Assembly: GCA_012839385.1 (NCBI GenBank)
Contig: DUNL01000009.1
Coordinates: 1-32,123 of the forward strand
DNA from: Clostridiaceae bacterium
GTDB taxonomy: Bacteria; Bacillota; Clostridia; Saccharofermentanales; DTU023
DNA: 32,123 nucleotides
Direction of reading: 5' to 3'
Shown here piece after piece: positions 1-8,286 of the stretch. Numbering within the stretch: position 1 is the stretch's first letter; each line of letters starts with the position of its first letter. The notes under the pieces are model-generated. The model was not told the DNA's origin. It worked only from the letters and a program-made list of their open reading frames with translations, and did no database searches. The position numbers were made by a program, and so were the translations under genes.

Positions 1-82
1 CCGAGCTGGCCGAAGGAGCACGACTGGAAATCGTGTATACCCCAGAAGGGTATCAAGAGTTCAAATCTCTTACTCTCCGCCA
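1..82 (+). tRNA. tRNA-Ser (anticodon GGA), 5' end outside window
   Basis: The 3' part of a class II tRNA is readable. The anticodon stem is CACGA (19-23) with TCGTG (31-35), around the loop CTGGAAA, giving anticodon GGA at 26-28. A long variable arm pairs ATACCC (37-42) with GGGTAT (48-53). The T arm is AAGAG/CTCTT around TTCAAAT (55-71). The acceptor 3' strand is ACTCTCC, followed by G and an encoded CCA at 80-82. The long variable arm and GGA anticodon identify serine. The acceptor 5' strand and the start of the D arm lie before the window. Confidence 0.96.
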
Positions 83-152
83 CAATTTGTCTGAAACGAC
101 CTATTTACAGGAGTTTTCGGACAGTCTGACCAGAGCATTTGGAACAAATGCT

Positions 153-188
153 AAGCCCCTGATACCGTACAGTGTCAGGGGCTTTCGT
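153..188 (+). terminator. Rho-independent terminator after tRNA-Ser
   Basis: AAGCCCCTGATAC (153-165) pairs with GTGTCAGGGGCTT (172-184), with one wobble, around a 6-nt loop. TTTCGTT follows. The stem is GC-rich and the T tract modest. It sits about 70 nt after the tRNA CCA end and probably ends the tRNA transcript. Confidence 0.8.
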
Positions 189-235
189 TATCAATCACAG
201 TATCTAGATTCTAACGAGAATCATTGCGATATCTC

Positions 236-945
236 TTATCTATAAGCTTTGAGCGTCCGCGCGATTAATGCGTGTCCCTTTTCGTTAGGATGAATACCAT
301 CTTCACAGACCAAATCCTCAACTTGAGGCTCACCTTCAAACACTGTTCTAATATCAATCAAAGGTAATTTTGCCTTGAGAGCCATCTGTTCTACCGCGTC
401 ACTGTAGGACTGGTGCCAGTAGTATATGCTGTCGGTTGTTCCCCCTAACCATTCAAGAATAGTATCAGCTGCCAGCCCTTTAGAGACAGTAGCGAAGAAG
501 CGATCCTGGATTAAAGGCGGCAAGTTTAGCACTAGCGGCTGATAACCTAGATCGCTTAAGCGTTGAATTAATAGCTTGTATTGCTGAATAAAATCCTTTA
601 AGGGTACTTGTGGTAAATGATCAGCTGCAGGATCGCGGCTAATAGCCGCCCAATTAAAATCACAATCATTGCCACCGAATTGGAGCAATGCTATTCCACC
701 TTTTACTAATTGGTCCCCATGTCGTTGCAGTTGTTTGAGACCTTTTTTATTGTAGCGCCGAAGACGGAAAGGTTTAGTACTGACAGATTAAGGTCAGATT
801 TAATCTTCTCAACAAAGCTGTTTTTTAACTGGTGATAGCGATTCTTTACCGGATCATAAGTAATTCCTTTGGTAATGGAATCACCCAAAACCAGCCACGG
901 TTCCTGCCATAACGTAGGTCTACTTACAGTAAGCTCGGGAGTCAT
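236..945 (-). pseudogene. SGNH/GDSL-type hydrolase, broken by a -1 frameshift (or read by programmed frameshifting)
   Basis: Two minus-strand frames together make one SGNH hydrolase of about 236 residues. The first frame, from ATG at 945 (AGAAAGG just upstream; a TTG at 966 is possible but less likely), carries block I GDSITKG with the nucleophile Ser, and ends at a TAG at 706-708. The second frame carries block III (FGGND) and the block V Asp/His motif DGIHPNEKGH near its end at 236. The frames join at a run of six A (minus strand; T run at 743-748). One extra A, or a -1 slip on A AAA AAG (742-748), restores GLKQLQRHGDQLVKGG and then the FGGND block. All catalytic blocks survive, so the break is either recent, a sequencing error in a homopolymer, or programmed. 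No signal peptide is evident. The natural substrate cannot be told; the family includes esterases, lipases and carbohydrate deacetylases. Confidence 0.8.
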
Positions 946-1007
946 CTTGTACCTTTCTGACAACAAATTTTTGCGGTCAAAATGTCATTAATAATCTAGT
1001 TATCAAT

Positions 1008-1036
1008 ACCATATTAGCTGTTTGTTATAATGTCAA
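1008..1036 (-). promoter_or_regulatory. Sigma-A-type promoter for the SGNH hydrolase
   Basis: On the minus strand a consensus -35 TTGACA (1031-1036) is followed after exactly 17 nt by TATGGT (1008-1013), a 4/6 match to the -10 box. The predicted start is near 1000, giving a leader of about 55 nt before the ATG at 945. The -35 match is perfect; the -10 is moderate. Confidence 0.6.
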
Positions 1037-1170
1037 GACAGAAATGTGAAAATCTTAGTAAAGTCTATAATTTGTATTATTAATCTTCATGAGCAATAAT
1101 TAACCTACTGAGTAGCTTATTATGATCTTTGTTTCCAATTGTTCTTATCGCTAACGGTATTTCATATTTC

Positions 1171-2160
1171 TCAAGCGTCTTCGGCCTCGGTTAAACCTGG
1201 ACAGGTTCCACAGCGTCCTTCTTTGAAGAAGATACCGTCCTCTCTTTGGATCAGGTACAAGGGTCTGTTTTTGGCCTCTTCAAATATTCTGCCTATATAC
1301 TCTCCTATTACCCCTAACATAATGAGAACAGCTCCGAAAGAAAAAAGCATAAGGCATATAACGACAACAAAACCCGCATCCATTCTTAATAGATTAAATA
1401 TCTTGGCGATAACCGCGTAAATGATAAAGAGAAAATTTGCGACTAAAAAGAGAACACCCAAATAAATACTGATTTTCAACGGTTTATAAGAAAAAGAGGT
1501 TACACCGTCACCGGCAAGTTTTAACATTTTTCGTAGAGGATATTTTGTCTCACCTGCCGCTCGGGCGTCGCGCTCATACTCTACAAAAGTTTGCCGATAG
1601 CCTAACCAGGAAATAAGCCCTCTGACATAACGATTGTGCTCGGGCAGTTGGAGCAGAGCAGCGCGCACTTTACTGTCAATTAGACGGAAGTCACCAACAT
1701 CTGTTGGTATTTCAACATCTGAAAGCTTTCTCAATAGACGATAATAAACACTGGCGGTAATTTTCTTAAATCTGGTTTCTCCCGCCCTGGTCTTTCTCTT
1801 GCCGTACACTACCTCATAGCCTTCACGCCATTTGGCTACCATTTCCGGAATCAGTTCCGGCGGGTCTTGTAGATCAGCGTCGATAATCACGATAGCTTTA
1901 CCCGCGGCTTTATCCATACCGCAAGTGATTGCTGCTTGGTGGCCGAAATTACGTGAGAAGCTGATCAGTTTGACTTTACCATCCTCAAGGCACCAGGGCC
2001 TGATAATCTCCGCGGATCGGTCTTGGCTACCATCATTGACATAGATTATTTCAGACGCTAATTCCATTTGGCTGAGAACGGCAACTAGACGCTGATGAGT
2101 AATCTCTATTACTTCTTCTTCATTATAAACAGGGACTACGATAGAGAGCTCTGGTCGCAT
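1171..2160 (-). CDS. Membrane-anchored family 2 glycosyltransferase (DPM1/GtrB-like)
   Basis: The 329-residue protein has an N-terminal GT-A domain and a C-terminal membrane anchor. It begins with the family 2 opening LSIVVPVYNEEE. The nucleotide/metal site is IIDADLQDPPE, with the DxD pair at D94 and D96, and VNDGSQDRS lies near residue 41-49. Two hydrophobic segments (about 230-255 and 263-290) are separated by a short loop and followed by GEYIGRIFEEAKNRPLY, typical of polyprenyl-phosphate glycosyltransferases of the GtrB/DPM1 type. Such enzymes move a sugar from a nucleotide donor to undecaprenyl phosphate at the inner face of the membrane, for later use in wall or polymer glycosylation. 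Sugar and acceptor cannot be read here. ATG at 2160 has TGAGGT 6 nt upstream. The gene stands alone, with the SGNH gene downstream on the same strand under its own promoter. Confidence 0.9.
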   Translation of the reverse strand: MRPELSIVVPVYNEEEVIEITHQRLVAVLSQMELASEIIYVNDGSQDRSAEIIRPWCLEDGKVKLISFSRNFGHQAAITCGMDKAAGKAIVIIDADLQDPPELIPEMVAKWREGYEVVYGKRKTRAGETRFKKITASVYYRLLRKLSDVEIPTDVGDFRLIDSKVRAALLQLPEHNRYVRGLISWLGYRQTFVEYERDARAAGETKYPLRKMLKLAGDGVTSFSYKPLKISIYLGVLFLVANFLFIIYAVIAKIFNLLRMDAGFVVVICLMLFSFGAVLIMLGVIGEYIGRIFEEAKNRPLYLIQREDGIFFKEGRCGTCPGLTEAEDA

Positions 2161-2203
2161 GAATACCTCACAAATACTTCTCTGATTATTAACCGATTAT
2201 TTG

Positions 2204-2226
2204 AGCAGTTATCAATTATAACTGCT
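2204..2226. promoter_or_regulatory. Perfect 9-bp inverted repeat over a -10 box upstream of the glycosyltransferase
   Basis: AGCAGTTAT (2204-2212) and ATAACTGCT (2218-2226) are perfect inverted arms around CAATT. On the minus strand the repeat contains TATAAT (2215-2220), about 55 nt before the glycosyltransferase ATG. No good -35 lies 16-18 nt upstream of that box. This placement suits an operator covering a promoter. On the plus strand it is followed by TTTT and could act as a weak terminator, but no plus-strand gene precedes it. Confidence 0.45.
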
Positions 2227-2313
2227 TTTGTCTTAAAATTTATTTTAGTACAGATCTATCAATATAACTAGTGTTGGGAACTATGCTCTTTATGTAACAT
2301 TGCTCAGGATTCT

Positions 2314-2342
2314 TTGCTTAGAATTAAAATAATGCCTACAAT
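2314..2342 (+). promoter_or_regulatory. Sigma-A-type promoter of the csaA-UDG-uvrB operon
   Basis: TTGCTT (2314-2319) and TACAAT (2337-2342) are separated by exactly 17 nt, with both hexamers close to consensus. Transcription would start near 2349, leaving a leader of about 32 nt to the csaA-like ATG. No further strong promoter is evident before uvrB. Confidence 0.6.
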
Positions 2343-2380
2343 AATGGGAAAGATAATTTAAAGTATCCCGGAGGATTAAA

Positions 2381-2725
2381 ATGGTTGATATTAAGGAAAT
2401 CGGAATCGCGGATTTTGATAAAGTTGATGTCCGTATAGGTACTATAATCAGCGCTAAGCCGAATAAAAGATCAAAAAATCCATCCTATGTCTTGCAAATA
2501 GACTTTGGTGAGGAGCTCGGTGTCAAGAATTCTTCTGCTCAGATCACGGATGTCTACACTGAGGAGGACTTGATTGGAAAGCAAGTCGCCTGCTGCGTCA
2601 ACCTAAAGCCCATGTATATTGGTTCCGTGAAAAGTGAAGTCCGGATTTTGGGCTCGGAATCAGAACAAGGTATCGTGCTTTTAGTGCCGGAATTTGCGGT
2701 TAAGAACGGCGACAAAGTTAGTTGA
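2381..2725 (+). CDS. csaA: CsaA-like tRNA-binding-domain protein
   Basis: A 114-residue protein made almost entirely of one tRNA-binding OB fold of the CsaA/EMAP II/Trbp111 type. Visible family landmarks are FDKVDVRIGTII near residue 13-24, YVLQIDFGEELG, the signature SSAQIT near residue 52-57, LIGKQVACCVNL, and the closing SEVRILG then VPEFAVKNGDKV. CsaA proteins are small dimers reported as export-related chaperones in Bacillus, and the fold binds the tRNA elbow in relatives. A chaperone or tRNA-binding role is therefore known for the family, not shown here. The start is well supported by GGAGG at 2370-2374, 6 nt before ATG. It is the first gene of the operon that continues to uvrB. Confidence 0.9.
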   Translation: MVDIKEIGIADFDKVDVRIGTIISAKPNKRSKNPSYVLQIDFGEELGVKNSSAQITDVYTEEDLIGKQVACCVNLKPMYIGSVKSEVRILGSESEQGIVLLVPEFAVKNGDKVS

Positions 2726-2755
2726 CACGGCAGATATCCGCCTAGGTGTAAGAGT

Positions 2756-3367
2756 ATGTACTGCGATCAATGTAAAGTGTTGCGCTGTAAAAAAGAGCAG
2801 GGGGAAATACCGGCCCATTGCCCGATGCTAAGAGAAGACTTACTGGCAAAGTCACATGAGCTGTTACATCAGTCGGAAAACGCGAAGTTTTTCCAGGCTG
2901 CCGCTGTTGTGGAAGCGAAAGGATACGGTCATTGGCCCAGGGTTCGTGAGATCGCTGAGTTGTGTAAAGCTATGAATTACAAGCGTTTAGGATTGGCTTT
3001 TTGTATCGGACTGCAGAAAGAGGCGCTGGCTTTTTCTTCTTTGATGCGTGAACATGATATCGAGGTTGTGTCTACTGTCTGCAAAGTTGGCGCCACGCCT
3101 AAAGAGGACTTCGGTATAGGAGAGGAAAGCAAAATCAGGCCGGGAACTTTTGAAGTTATATGCAATCCAATTGCTCAGGCCTTATATCTAAACGAACAGC
3201 AAGTACCTCTCAACGTGATACTTGGTTTATGTGTAGGTCATGACGCTCTCTTTGTCAAATACGCCACGGCATTTACAGTTGTGTTGGCCGCTAAAGATAG
3301 AGTTTTAGCTCACAATCCGTTGGGAGCTTTGTACGCGGCGAATTATTGTTTGGGGCTGAAAGATTGA
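2756..3367 (+). CDS. DUF1847 family protein, cysteine-rich N terminus
   Basis: I recognise this as a member of the uncharacterised DUF1847 family found mostly in anaerobes. Of 203 residues, the N terminus carries C3, C6, C11 and C22, which look like a metal or Fe-S site. The rest resembles a compact alpha/beta protein: a stretch near KRLGLAFCIGLQKEALAF, further cysteines in VSTVCKVG and EVICNP, and the C-terminal motif GLCVGHDALFVKY then HNPLGALYAANY. No catalytic function is established that I know of. The ATG at 2756 has only a weak AGGTG upstream, and the gap from the csaA-like gene is 30 nt, so translation may depend partly on operon context. It lies between a tRNA-binding protein and DNA repair genes, but this does not fix its role. 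Confidence 0.85.
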   Translation: MYCDQCKVLRCKKEQGEIPAHCPMLREDLLAKSHELLHQSENAKFFQAAAVVEAKGYGHWPRVREIAELCKAMNYKRLGLAFCIGLQKEALAFSSLMREHDIEVVSTVCKVGATPKEDFGIGEESKIRPGTFEVICNPIAQALYLNEQQVPLNVILGLCVGHDALFVKYATAFTVVLAAKDRVLAHNPLGALYAANYCLGLKD

Positions 3368-3391
3368 GCTTAGGAGATTGTCAGGAAGATC

Positions 3392-3580
3392 GTGCCTGAA
3401 GTTTCAGCCTTCAGAGTAAATTTAGATTTTGACCGCCGACAATATGAATTTTTTGCTACCGCGATTGAGTCAGCTTATCAAACTACTAAGGTAATAGCCA
3501 TTGATATCGAACAGGTAAAAGCTAAACGCAAGAAATTTGATAGCGATAAAGAAGAAATGAAATGGCAGAGGATGGAGTAG
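3392..3580 (+). CDS. Small conserved-looking protein of unknown function (62 aa)
   Basis: I do not recognise this protein. It starts at GTG 3392 with AGGAAG about 5 nt upstream, ends 4 nt before the UDG start, and sits in a tight gene chain, which supports it being real. The first 40 residues look like a small folded alpha/beta unit (VNLDFDRRQYEFF then AIESAYQTTKVIAIDIE). The tail is highly charged (VKAKRKKFDSDKEEMKWQRM) and probably helical. There is no signal peptide, cysteine or membrane segment. Tight spacing with UDG suggests translational coupling and possibly a nucleic-acid-related job, but that is inference only. Confidence 0.6.
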   Translation: MPEVSAFRVNLDFDRRQYEFFATAIESAYQTTKVIAIDIEQVKAKRKKFDSDKEEMKWQRME

Positions 3581-3584
3581 AGTC

Positions 3585-4229
3585 GTGATTGATAAGGATA
3601 AAATAGAACGGACAGAAACTACTAAATCAACTCATACTATAGACGAAAGAGATCAAGAGACTTTTAGAGATTTTGTTCAACTTTGTAACAACTGCGCGGC
3701 TTGTGAGCTCTCTCTGCAACGACAGAATGTGGTGGTCTGGCGGGGTAATATCAAGGCCCCTTTAATGATAATAGGCGAGGGTCCCGGCGCTGAAGAGGAT
3801 CAACAGGGCATACCTTTTGTGGGGCGTTCGGGACAACTGCTGGATCAGATACTTAACGCCTGGGAAATTGGGGAAGATGATTTTCACATCTGCAATATAG
3901 TTAAATGTCGACCACCCGGGAATAGAGCTCCTAAACCGGAAGAAGCAAAAAAGTGCCGCCCGCTACTTACTCGTCAGTTCAACCTAGTTAGACCGAAGGT
4001 TATTCTCTTGATGGGAGCGACAGCATATAAATACTTTACCCATGATGATAGGGGAATTACTAAAGTGAGAGGAGCTTGGATTGAAAAGGCAGGTTTTTGG
4101 ATTATGCCCACTTTTCATCCGGCTTATGTGTTGAGAGATCCACGACGAAAAAATGATCTCTGGCAAGATATCGGCGCCACACGTAAAAAATTAGCCGAGC
4201 TAAAGCTACTTCGTGAGCTAATTACATAA
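3585..4229 (+). CDS. Uracil-DNA glycosylase, family 4 (4Fe-4S type)
   Basis: This 214-residue enzyme should remove uracil from DNA to start base excision repair. Family 4 marks are clear: motif 1 GEGPGAEED at residues 64-72, FVGRSGQLL at 78-86, NIVKCRPPGNR at 104-114, and motif 2 FHPAYVLR at 177-184. The four cluster ligands are likely C37, C40, C108 and C124. C34 and C103 are extra. The first 25 residues are polar, rich in Asp, Glu, Lys and Thr, and are an extension ahead of the usual start of the fold. GTG at 3585 follows the 62-codon gene by 4 nt, and uvrB begins 15 nt after its stop, so UDG and uvrB are probably co-expressed. Such proteins were once annotated as phage DNA polymerase-related; the HPA motif and the cluster cysteines argue for true glycosylase activity. 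Confidence 0.93.
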   Translation: MIDKDKIERTETTKSTHTIDERDQETFRDFVQLCNNCAACELSLQRQNVVVWRGNIKAPLMIIGEGPGAEEDQQGIPFVGRSGQLLDQILNAWEIGEDDFHICNIVKCRPPGNRAPKPEEAKKCRPLLTRQFNLVRPKVILLMGATAYKYFTHDDRGITKVRGAWIEKAGFWIMPTFHPAYVLRDPRRKNDLWQDIGATRKKLAELKLLRELIT

Positions 4230-4244
4230 TGAGGAAATGAGGAC

Positions 4245-6320
4245 ATGACAGCAAGGCGCGTACAGTTGCCGCGAACTGACTACCAAAACCCTTTTAAATT
4301 GCATACAGAGATGACACCGAAGGGTGACCAACCCCAAGCTATCCGGGGGTTGGTAGCCGGTCTGGAACAGGGAATGCCTGCTCAGACCTTGCTAGGTGTG
4401 ACCGGCTCCGGCAAGACCTTTACCATGGCCAAGGTTATTGAGCGGACCCAAAGGCCGGCTTTGGTTATCGCTCATAACAAGACTTTGGCGGGTCAGCTAT
4501 GCGCGGAGTTTATGGCCTTGTTCCCCGACAACGCGGTAGAGTATTTTGTTAGCTATTATGATTACTATCAACCGGAAGCTTACATACCTTCCCGGGACAT
4601 ATATATTGAGAAAGATTCCGCGATAAATGATGAAATAGATCTTTTACGTCATTCTGCTACTTCGTCCTTAATGGAGCGTCGTGACGTAATTGTGGTCGCC
4701 TCCGTCTCTTGTATTTATGGGATCGGTGATCCCGCGGATTATCAGAACCTTATGGTGAGTCTGCGCCCGGGGATGCGCAAAGACCGTGACGAAGTTATTG
4801 CCGAGTTGGTAGCTATACAGTATCAACGCAATGATTATGAGGTTAAGCGCGGCTGTTTCCGAGTGCGAGGCGATATTATCGATATCTACCCTTCATCCTC
4901 GGCGGATATTATTACCAGGGTTAGCTTCTTCGGTGATGAGATAGAAGAAATAAGGGAAATTGACGCTGTTACAGGACGAAGTATCACGGCTAGAACATAC
5001 GCCTCTATCTTTCCCGCCTCTCATTACGCTACTACGGCCAAGCGGATGGAGAAAGCTTCGCGCAGTATTGGCCAAGAGCTGGTTGAGAGATTAGCTGAGC
5101 TACGTGCCGAAGGTAAGCTCTTAGAAGCATATCGACTGGAGCAGCGAACACTATACGATATCGAAATGCTGAAAGAAACAGGCTTTTGTAAAGGTATTGA
5201 AAATTATTCCCGCCACATGACAGAACGTGCTCCCGGTGAGCCGCCCTATACTTTGCTGGATTTTTTCCCGGAGGATTATCTGTTGTTTATTGATGAGTCG
5301 CATGTCACTATTCCTCAGATTGGAGCCATGTACAACGGCGACCGCTCTCGGAAAGAGTCTTTGGTTAATTATGGATTTCGCTTGCCTTCGGCTTTTGATA
5401 ACAGACCGCTTAATTTCGCTGAGTTTGAAGAACGTATGGGACAGACGATTTTTGTCTCAGCGACTCCGTCAAAATATGAAGCGGAACATGCTAAGCAGGT
5501 AGTAGAACAGGTAATCCGACCGACCGGACTCTTAGACCCGGAAATTTTTATCCGCCCGGTAGACTCCCAGATTGATGATCTGCTCACTGAGATTAAAGCG
5601 AATATTGAGCGCCAAGAGAGGACTTTAATCTTAACTTTGACCAAGCGGATGGCAGAGGATCTCAGTGATTTTTTACAAGAAGAAGGTCTGAAAGTCGCCT
5701 ACCTTCACTCAGATATAGTGACAGTTGAACGTCTAAAGATCCTGAAAGAGTTGCGTGAAGGAAAATACGATGTTTTAGTCGGTATCAACCTACTGCGGGA
5801 AGGATTGGATCTACCCGAGGTTTCCCTTATCGCCATTTTGGACGCGGACAAAGAAGGATTCCTGCGCTCAACTACATCCTTAGTGCAGATAATGGGTCGT
5901 GCCGCCAGAAATGTGAATGGTCGTGTTATTTTATACGCGGACGAGATTACGAAATCTATCCAACAAGCGGTCGCGGAAACTAACAGAAGACGTGAAATCC
6001 AGGATCGTTTTAATAAAGAGAACAATATTACTCCCAAGAGCATCAAAAAGGATGTTCATAAATTGTTAGATACGATGACTGAAATGATAGAAGATGGGGT
6101 AATTGAGAAAGCTGAGGAAGTAATTATCGGTGGTGAGGATATCGGCAGTCTCAGACTTTCTAATCTTAGTTATCCTCAATTAGAGAAGATGGAAAAACGT
6201 CTCAATCGGGATATGCAAGCTGCCGCTAAAGAACTAGCTTTTGAGGAAGCGGCTGAATTGCGAGATGTTCTAATTCTGGTCAGAGGCGAATTGTCGCTAC
6301 GCCGATCGCAACAAACTTAA
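4245..6320 (+). CDS. uvrB: UvrABC system protein B
   Basis: Full-length UvrB (691 residues), the damage-verifying helicase-like subunit of nucleotide excision repair. It is loaded by UvrA and then recruits UvrC. The Walker A motif GVTGSGKT is at 51-58 with K57. The damage-clamping beta-hairpin region [12 protein letters not shown] lies near residue 105-116. Helicase motifs include [36 protein letters not shown] split across motif V, and QIMGRAARN near residue 548-556. The C-terminal UVR motif that contacts UvrC spans roughly 645-685. ATG at 4245 is preceded by repeated GAGGA stretches. It is the last gene of the csaA-DUF1847-UDG chain. uvrA and uvrC, often next to uvrB in Bacillota, are absent within this window. 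Confidence 0.98.
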   Translation: MTARRVQLPRTDYQNPFKLHTEMTPKGDQPQAIRGLVAGLEQGMPAQTLLGVTGSGKTFTMAKVIERTQRPALVIAHNKTLAGQLCAEFMALFPDNAVEYFVSYYDYYQPEAYIPSRDIYIEKDSAINDEIDLLRHSATSSLMERRDVIVVASVSCIYGIGDPADYQNLMVSLRPGMRKDRDEVIAELVAIQYQRNDYEVKRGCFRVRGDIIDIYPSSSADIITRVSFFGDEIEEIREIDAVTGRSITARTYASIFPASHYATTAKRMEKASRSIGQELVERLAELRAEGKLLEAYRLEQRTLYDIEMLKETGFCKGIENYSRHMTERAPGEPPYTLLDFFPEDYLLFIDESHVTIPQIGAMYNGDRSRKESLVNYGFRLPSAFDNRPLNFAEFEERMGQTIFVSATPSKYEAEHAKQVVEQVIRPTGLLDPEIFIRPVDSQIDDLLTEIKANIERQERTLILTLTKRMAEDLSDFLQEEGLKVAYLHSDIVTVERLKILKELREGKYDVLVGINLLREGLDLPEVSLIAILDADKEGFLRSTTSLVQIMGRAARNVNGRVILYADEITKSIQQAVAETNRRREIQDRFNKENNITPKSIKKDVHKLLDTMTEMIEDGVIEKAEEVIIGGEDIGSLRLSNLSYPQLEKMEKRLNRDMQAAAKELAFEEAAELRDVLILVRGELSLRRSQQT

Positions 6321-6402
6321 GCGCAATTATTGATATCATTGGCTACAATAGATTTAGATCCGGTTCTTGGACAATTCATGTAGGTCGAGCCGGAATCGTG
6401 AG

Positions 6403-6411
6403 TGTTATAAT
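6403..6411 (+). promoter_or_regulatory. Extended -10 promoter for the phosphoglucomutase gene
   Basis: TGT precedes a consensus TATAAT (6406-6411), forming an extended -10 element that can work without a good -35. No TTGACA-like box lies 16-18 nt upstream. Start of transcription would be near 6418, about 38 nt before the ATG. Confidence 0.45.
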
Positions 6412-6455
6412 TACAAGAGGTAATTATTAACAATTTTGTTTTAATGGGGGTATAA

Positions 6456-8210
6456 ATGACACGCGCACAGATAGAATACAAAAAATGGCTGGACGATGAT
6501 CGCTTTTCCGCCTCTATTCGTGATGAATTACTCGCGATCGCGGGCGACCAGCAGGAAATCGAGGAGCGTTTCTACCAGGATCTGCAGTTTGGTACTGCCG
6601 GCCTAAGAGGCATCATAGGAGCAGGAACCAATCGAATGAACTTCTACACGGTCGGTAGAGCTGCCGCTGCTTACGCCGATCAAATCGCCGCTCGGGGAGA
6701 AGAGGCTAGTAATAGGGGTATAGTAATTTCCTACGATTCTCGTAATTATTCGCGTGAGTTCGCGGAACTTACCGCCAGAATTTTCATTTCGCGCGGAGTA
6801 AGAGTCTATTTTTCCACTGAGCTCCGGCCGGTACCGATTATTTCCTTTGCTATCAGGCATTACGGCTGTGTTGGAGGAGTTATGATCACCGCTAGCCACA
6901 ATCCGGCTGTTTATAACGGTTTCAAGGTGTATGGAGAGGACGGGGCGCAGTTGCCTCCTGAAGATGCTGACGCTATAGCGCTCGCCATGGAAAAAACTAC
7001 TGATCTGCCCGGTCTGATGGAAGATCTGGTTGAATTTGACGAGCTGGTTGATTTAGATCTCTTTAGTTGGATGGGAGAAGATATCGATCAAGCCTACAGT
7101 GATTATTTAATGACCTTGTCTATCAATCCGGACGTGGCGGCTAAGATGAAACATTTGCCTATTGTTTTCACTCCTCTACATGGTTCCGGTAATAAACCGG
7201 TGCGTCGTCAACTGTCTCGACTAGGCTTTTCCAATGTCAGCATTGTCACAGAACAAGAATTGCCGGACGGTAATTTCCCTACAGTCGAGTTACCTAACCC
7301 TGAATTACCGGAGGCTATGCGCATGGCGATTGATCTGGCTACCAGTATTGACGCCAGCCTGGTACTCGCTACCGATCCGGACGCTGATCGAACCGGAGTT
7401 GTTGTACGATTGTCAGATAACAATTATAAGATCATCACGGGAAATGAAATTGGCATCCTGTTGATGGACTATATTTTGGGTGCAAAACAAAGAGCGGGCA
7501 AGTTACCTGATGATGCTTTTTGTGTGACTACCATAGTTTCTACCAAGCTAACTCATGCTATAGCTGAACATTATGGAGTGGATTTACATGAAACCTTTAC
7601 CGGTTTTAAATATATAGCTGAAGCCATTAAAGAGTTTGGTGATGAAGGTGGAGGTAAGTTTCAGTTCGGCTTTGAAGAGAGTTTTGGTTATTTGGCCGGT
7701 GATGAAGTTCGTGACAAAGACGCGGTCGTTACCTGTATGCTACTTGTCGAGATGGCGGCCGTGGCAGCCTTGGAAAATAAAACATTAAGTGACATGCTGG
7801 ATAATCTCTATGAGCGCTATGGCTATCAAGGTGAAGCTACTGAGTCCATTTATCGTGAAGGTAAGATTGGTCAGGAAAAGATCGCGGCAGCTATGACTTA
7901 CCTTAGGGAGAATATGGATCAAGGTATACCCGGCGCTAAAGTTAAATCGGTTCTGGATTATTCTACAGGCCATAAACTGGATTTGCCTTCCGGTAAAGCC
8001 TCTCAGGTACCAATGCGAGGCAGTAATGTAATTATGTATGAACTGGAGGGACCGTCCGGTAAGGACTGGATGTGTGTAAGACCTTCAGGAACCGAACCCA
8101 AGATCAAGGTTTATTACGGTATTTATGGCCAGAATCAAGCTGACTGTGACCAAAGGCTGGCAGATACAAAGGAGAAAACTCTGGCTTATATTAATGATCT
8201 CCTGGATTAA
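6456..8210 (+). CDS. pgcA: Phospho-sugar mutase (alpha-phosphoglucomutase type)
   Basis: A 584-residue alpha-D-phosphohexomutase that matches the length and motifs of the PgcA-type phosphoglucomutases of Bacillota. It should interconvert glucose-6-phosphate and glucose-1-phosphate. The phosphoserine loop is TASHNP with S147. The Mg-binding loop is DPDADR at 307-312. The sugar-specificity segment GFEESFGYLAGDEVRDKDA lies near residue 408-426, and the phosphate-binding loop RPSGTEPK is near the C terminus. A phosphomannomutase activity cannot be excluded from sequence. GGGGG at 6446-6450 supports the ATG. It stands between uvrB and dnaE with its own promoter-like site, about 7 kb upstream of the glycogen operon that would consume its glucose-1-phosphate product. 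Confidence 0.93.
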   Translation: MTRAQIEYKKWLDDDRFSASIRDELLAIAGDQQEIEERFYQDLQFGTAGLRGIIGAGTNRMNFYTVGRAAAAYADQIAARGEEASNRGIVISYDSRNYSREFAELTARIFISRGVRVYFSTELRPVPIISFAIRHYGCVGGVMITASHNPAVYNGFKVYGEDGAQLPPEDADAIALAMEKTTDLPGLMEDLVEFDELVDLDLFSWMGEDIDQAYSDYLMTLSINPDVAAKMKHLPIVFTPLHGSGNKPVRRQLSRLGFSNVSIVTEQELPDGNFPTVELPNPELPEAMRMAIDLATSIDASLVLATDPDADRTGVVVRLSDNNYKIITGNEIGILLMDYILGAKQRAGKLPDDAFCVTTIVSTKLTHAIAEHYGVDLHETFTGFKYIAEAIKEFGDEGGGKFQFGFEESFGYLAGDEVRDKDAVVTCMLLVEMAAVAALENKTLSDMLDNLYERYGYQGEATESIYREGKIGQEKIAAAMTYLRENMDQGIPGAKVKSVLDYSTGHKLDLPSGKASQVPMRGSNVIMYELEGPSGKDWMCVRPSGTEPKIKVYYGIYGQNQADCDQRLADTKEKTLAYINDLLD

Positions 8211-8286
8211 CTACTTGAGCTTTAGCTCGATGCGCGAGTCCATTATTCACGGCTACTGAGTATTTTCCTTGAGAGAAAGGTTTTGA

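Noticed and set aside
33-245. Plus-strand open frame of 70 codons at the window start
   Set aside because: It overlaps the tRNA-Ser and its terminator, so it is not a gene.
1139-1420. Plus-strand frame of 93 codons
   Set aside because: It is antisense to the glycosyltransferase, which has clear family motifs; no ribosome binding site or known product.
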